From the NCBI GenBank assembly GCA_013331415.1, contig DUGL01000212.1:2100-9139 (forward strand): a DNA stretch of 7,040 nt, given 5' to 3'. Source of the DNA: Methanoregulaceae archaeon. Its GTDB lineage: Archaea; Halobacteriota; Methanomicrobia; Methanomicrobiales; Methanospirillaceae. The number at the start of each line of letters is the position of its first letter. The first letter of the stretch is position 1. The notes below the pieces were generated by a model. That model was given only the letters and a program-made list of their open reading frames with translations. It was not told the origin of the DNA and made no database searches. The position numbers were made by a program, and so were the translations under genes. Shown here one piece after another: positions 4,455-7,040 of this stretch.

Positions 4455-6980
4455 TTAGTGCTTGCGCACGATGAGGAATGCCACTGCGCCAAGCCCAATC
4501 AGTGCAACAAGTGCACCGAATCCGGGTGTGGTGGGGGTTGGAGTGGGGGGTGTCGTCACCGGGGCCGTGGTCACCGGGGGCGTGGTTGGTGGCACGGTGG
4601 TCGGAATGGTGGTCGGCACATGCTCAACAACCGTGAAGAGCGTCGTTGCGGTTACGTCCTGGGCAGTCTGGAGCCCGATTGCGGTAACCTGAACAATGTA
4701 CTCATCGGCCTTGAAGAGCGTTGCGTCAACCGGGAATGACCAGGTGTTGAAGCCCTCGGTTCCCCTGACAACCTTCACGGTGCCGGAAGCTCCGCTGAAC
4801 TCTCCGGTCGCTTCCTTCGGGGTTGGTCCGAATGACGAGGAGTAGATCTCAACGAGCAGCTCATCATCGACTGCAAGGTTGGTGGTTCCCCTGATCTCGA
4901 ACTTGTCGCCGACCATCTTCTGGGTGACCGGGGTGATCCGGATCTCAGGTACCTCTACCAGGAACTGGAGCTTGGTGTAGGTATCATCGATGGCTGCATT
5001 GTCCATGGCAATGGTCAGTGCATTGGCTGCGTCAGATCCCTGCAGACTCCCTGCTCCTAAGAGCGCGAAGAGGTTGGACCACCGTACCGGATAGGCTCCG
5101 ACAACGAAGTTGCCCTGGATGATGACATCGAAGAGGTCGTTGTACATCGGGTGCTGGACGACGACGAAGTACTGGCCGCTGGTCATCTGGGACGTAAGGG
5201 CACCGGAAACCTCGTACTCGAAAGTTCCGTCGTCATTGACGCTCTCGGTAGCGCGGGTCGCATAGTTCTTGCCCATGATCCAGATGGCTACACCCTGTGA
5301 GGGCTGGCCTTCTGCAACACCACGGATGAATACATCATCACCCTGGGCTACGGTCGACTGGGACACCTGTGCGGTCACGAACGGCTTCCTGATGATGATG
5401 GAAACAGTGCCGTACTGGGTTCCAGCGAGCTGGTCCCTGGCGTTGGGGGTCGAGACTGCGTAAATCGTGTAGGTCCCTGCATCGATGTTGAGGTTCGCGG
5501 TCTGCCACTTGTACTCCCATGTGTTGTCATCGTTCACGGTCGTTGTGGTGAACAGTGGCGGGAGGATGAACGGGTTAACCGCTTGCCGCGGGTTGGTCAG
5601 GAGTCCACCGTTGTTGGGCAGATTCGGACCGGTGATGAACAGGTAGACCTCCTCGGTCTCTGAGTTGGTCCCGGAGAGTTTGACCTCCTGTCCGAGGAAG
5701 TAGCTCTGGTCGCCAGCCGCGACTATCGTCACGGTCCCCTTCTCTACATTGACATGAACTTCGTCTGACCTGAACTGGCCGGCGAAGTTGTTCTCAACAC
5801 GGATGGTGTACTTCTTGTCATCGGTGTCCGGTCCGGTCGTGAATCCGACGGTCCGGGTTCCCGATGAGGAGGTGGTGATCCGTGCATAGTACACAACACC
5901 GTTGCTCGGTGCTGGTGCTACATCCTGCTTGATAGTGCGGCCTGCACCGCCCTCATACTGGTATGCACCGATGGTGTACGGCCCTGCAGCAGGGTCCTGT
6001 GCAACGCCATCCTGGTTCATGGCAATCATCGGGGGAAGCTTAGTGGGATCAGTCATACCGCTGGTTCCCTTGACCCAGACGTAATACCGCTCATTCGGCC
6101 TGCCGGTAACCGTCACCGAGAACTGGTTGCCGCGGACCACAGTATCCTTGCTGGCCTCGATCTTCACGGTGTCACCGGTGATCGCAACAGTCTTGAGTGC
6201 GCTCACGGTCTTGCCAGTGTAGTCGGTGCCGTCAGGTGCCTTGTAGTTGTCCTTGATCCTGTTCAGGATCAGCTCGGCACTTATCGTGTAGGTTCCTGCC
6301 TTGTACAGGCGGGAGCCTGCCTCGGTAAAGGTCGTGTCCCATCCATTGGCGGCCGGGGCCGTGGGTACCCAGTACCAGAGCGAGCTGGTAACAACCTGGC
6401 CGGTCAGGCCCTTTGTGTCTGTGAGGGGTGCGGCGAAACTGCCACGCAGTGCGGTATAGGTAGATCCATCAGCTGTCTTCACCTTGATAGTGACGAACCC
6501 GTCCGTTGCAAGAGCCCCGGGCCTGTTCGTGACAGAGTAGGTGTTGGTCTCAACCCTGAAGTTCAGGATCTCGCCAGCCACAACCTGCTTGCCCGTCACA
6601 TCACGGCCGCCGGTGGCGCTCTGGGCCCAGACCTTGATGTCCATGTTGGGGTCAACCACGTTGAATGCAACGCCCTGGTTGGCTCCGTTCCACCGATACC
6701 AGTTGCCAGTCCTTCCGACAAAATCGGCAGGTGCAACATAGAAGCTAGCAGGAGTTCCTACTGCTATGATATAGTTCGGTGTGTCAGTGGCGGGAACAGT
6801 CCCCGATGCAAACCATGCTATCTGCGGGAATCCGCCTACAGCAAGAGTTACATCGAGGTTTTCTTCACCAATGAACACATCTCCGCCCTGCGCAATCTGG
6901 TTGAGCACTGCAGATGCCGGAAGAATCAGCATCGCGAGCGCTACCAGGGCAATCAGAGCAAGGCTAAAGCGCTTAGTCAT
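4455..6980 (-). CDS. S-layer-like surface glycoprotein: DUF3821-like, Ig-like modules, Thr/Pro stalk, PGF-CTERM
   Basis: Probably a main cell-envelope (S-layer) protein of 841 residues, related to the S-layer glycoproteins of Methanomicrobiales. Parts in order: signal peptide (1-24, PASA then VLNQ); a DUF3821-like N-terminal domain (about 25-265) opening with QGGDVFIGEENLDV; Ig-like beta modules at about 270-415, 416-531, 532-625 and 673-785, each opening with a V-x-[KE]-G or QGD/VGD strand pattern; a Thr/Pro stalk (about 789-818); and PGF (819-821) before a membrane helix (823-837) and C-terminal RKH. PGF-CTERM tails are cut and lipid-anchored by archaeosortase A in studied archaea. There are no cysteines and no N-X-S/T sequons, so glycans would have to be O-linked on the stalk. 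The start at 6980 is set by AAGGAGG (6993-6987), 6 nt upstream; the in-frame ATG at 7034 would put 18 mostly polar or charged residues before the signal peptide. It has the strongest ribosome site in the window, fitting high expression. Confidence 0.88.
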   Translation of the reverse strand: MTKRFSLALIALVALAMLILPASAVLNQIAQGGDVFIGEENLDVTLAVGGFPQIAWFASGTVPATDTPNYIIAVGTPASFYVAPADFVGRTGNWYRWNGANQGVAFNVVDPNMDIKVWAQSATGGRDVTGKQVVAGEILNFRVETNTYSVTNRPGALATDGFVTIKVKTADGSTYTALRGSFAAPLTDTKGLTGQVVTSSLWYWVPTAPAANGWDTTFTEAGSRLYKAGTYTISAELILNRIKDNYKAPDGTDYTGKTVSALKTVAITGDTVKIEASKDTVVRGNQFSVTVTGRPNERYYVWVKGTSGMTDPTKLPPMIAMNQDGVAQDPAAGPYTIGAYQYEGGAGRTIKQDVAPAPSNGVVYYARITTSSSGTRTVGFTTGPDTDDKKYTIRVENNFAGQFRSDEVHVNVEKGTVTIVAAGDQSYFLGQEVKLSGTNSETEEVYLFITGPNLPNNGGLLTNPRQAVNPFILPPLFTTTTVNDDNTWEYKWQTANLNIDAGTYTIYAVSTPNARDQLAGTQYGTVSIIIRKPFVTAQVSQSTVAQGDDVFIRGVAEGQPSQGVAIWIMGKNYATRATESVNDDGTFEYEVSGALTSQMTSGQYFVVVQHPMYNDLFDVIIQGNFVVGAYPVRWSNLFALLGAGSLQGSDAANALTIAMDNAAIDDTYTKLQFLVEVPEIRITPVTQKMVGDKFEIRGTTNLAVDDELLVEIYSSSFGPTPKEATGEFSGASGTVKVVRGTEGFNTWSFPVDATLFKADEYIVQVTAIGLQTAQDVTATTLFTVVEHVPTTIPTTVPPTTPPVTTAPVTTPPTPTPTTPGFGALVALIGLGAVAFLIVRKH
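4555..4584. repeat. 15-bp tandem repeat in the Thr/Pro stalk
   Basis: Two adjacent 15-bp units (4555-4569 and 4570-4584) beginning GTCACCGGGG differ at one base. On the minus strand they encode TPPVT-TAPVT in the stalk of the S-layer-like protein. The surrounding DNA (about 4527-4619) is low-complexity, G/T-rich on the plus strand, from runs of Thr and Pro codons. Confidence 0.7.
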
Positions 6981-6986
6981 CTTTGT

Positions 6987-6993
6987 CCTCCTT
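6987..6993 (-). promoter_or_regulatory. Strong Shine-Dalgarno AAGGAGG of the S-layer-like gene
   Basis: AAGGAGG ends 6 nt before the ATG at 6980, an ideal match and spacing, and decides this start over the upstream in-frame ATG codons at 7001 and 7034. The leader continues toward 7040; no clear TATA box is visible before the window ends, so the promoter is probably outside. Confidence 0.85.
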
Positions 6994-7040
6994 ATACTCA
7001 TGTCCAATTTTGAAACGTTCAATCCAATGCACACGTCCTG

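Noticed and set aside
4449..4739. Cys/Gly/His-rich plus-strand open frame
   Set aside because: Its composition is simply the antisense of the Thr/Pro stalk codons and the end of the S-layer-like gene; no ribosome site.
6981..7034. Longer start for the S-layer-like protein at ATG 7034, adding 18 residues
   Set aside because: The extra residues are mostly polar or charged and would sit before a normal signal peptide; AAGGAGG is ideally spaced to ATG 6980 and the upstream ATGs have no ribosome site.
1..7040. CRISPR array, insertion sequence or defence system
   Set aside because: No regularly spaced direct repeats, transposase, nuclease or helicase motifs are visible on either strand.

Overview
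The window looks like chromosomal DNA of a methanogenic archaeon, most likely order Methanomicrobiales (a Methanoregula-like genus is my best guess). The reasons are an S-layer-type surface protein with a DUF3821-like N-terminus and a PGF-CTERM anchor, an archaeal AMP phosphorylase, a methanogen-type NrpR nitrogen regulator, TATA-box promoters, poly-T terminators and moderately high GC. Names rest on reading the translations; no database search was possible.

Layout: every protein gene lies on the minus strand, so reading from position 7040 down to 1 follows transcription. (1) 6980-4455: an 841-residue secreted S-layer-like glycoprotein with a strong Shine-Dalgarno, ending in a T7 tract. (2) 4182-2656: AMP phosphorylase (deoA family), with its own TATA candidate and a structured leader, closed by a hairpin plus T5 terminator. 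(3) 2560-1172: a membrane-anchored surface protein of five beta-sandwich modules on a 79-residue period, apparently leaderless, followed by a hairpin plus T5 terminator. (4) 1148-1041: a short intergenic stretch dense in hairpins. (5) 908-979, plus strand: tRNA-Arg(TCG), the only plus-strand gene. (6) 850-413: an archaeal dUTPase, divergent from the tRNA across a shared TATA-like element. (7) 407-1: the 5' part of nrpR, overlapping or abutting dut, cut by the window edge.

The genes do not form one pathway. Two encode cell-surface proteins (1 and 3), two act in nucleotide metabolism (AMP salvage and dUTP removal), and one is a nitrogen regulator co-transcribed with dut. Each minus-strand unit has its own promoter or terminator signals, so only dut-nrpR looks like an operon.

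No clearly new multi-gene system is visible. The points most worth a second look are the regular five-module surface protein; the contrast in N-glycosylation sequons between the two surface proteins (none in about 40 Asn versus 8 of about 16); the hairpin-rich intergenic segment 1041-1148; the loss of the Dcd catalytic glutamate in the Dcd/dUTPase-fold protein; and the mix of leaderless and leadered genes.
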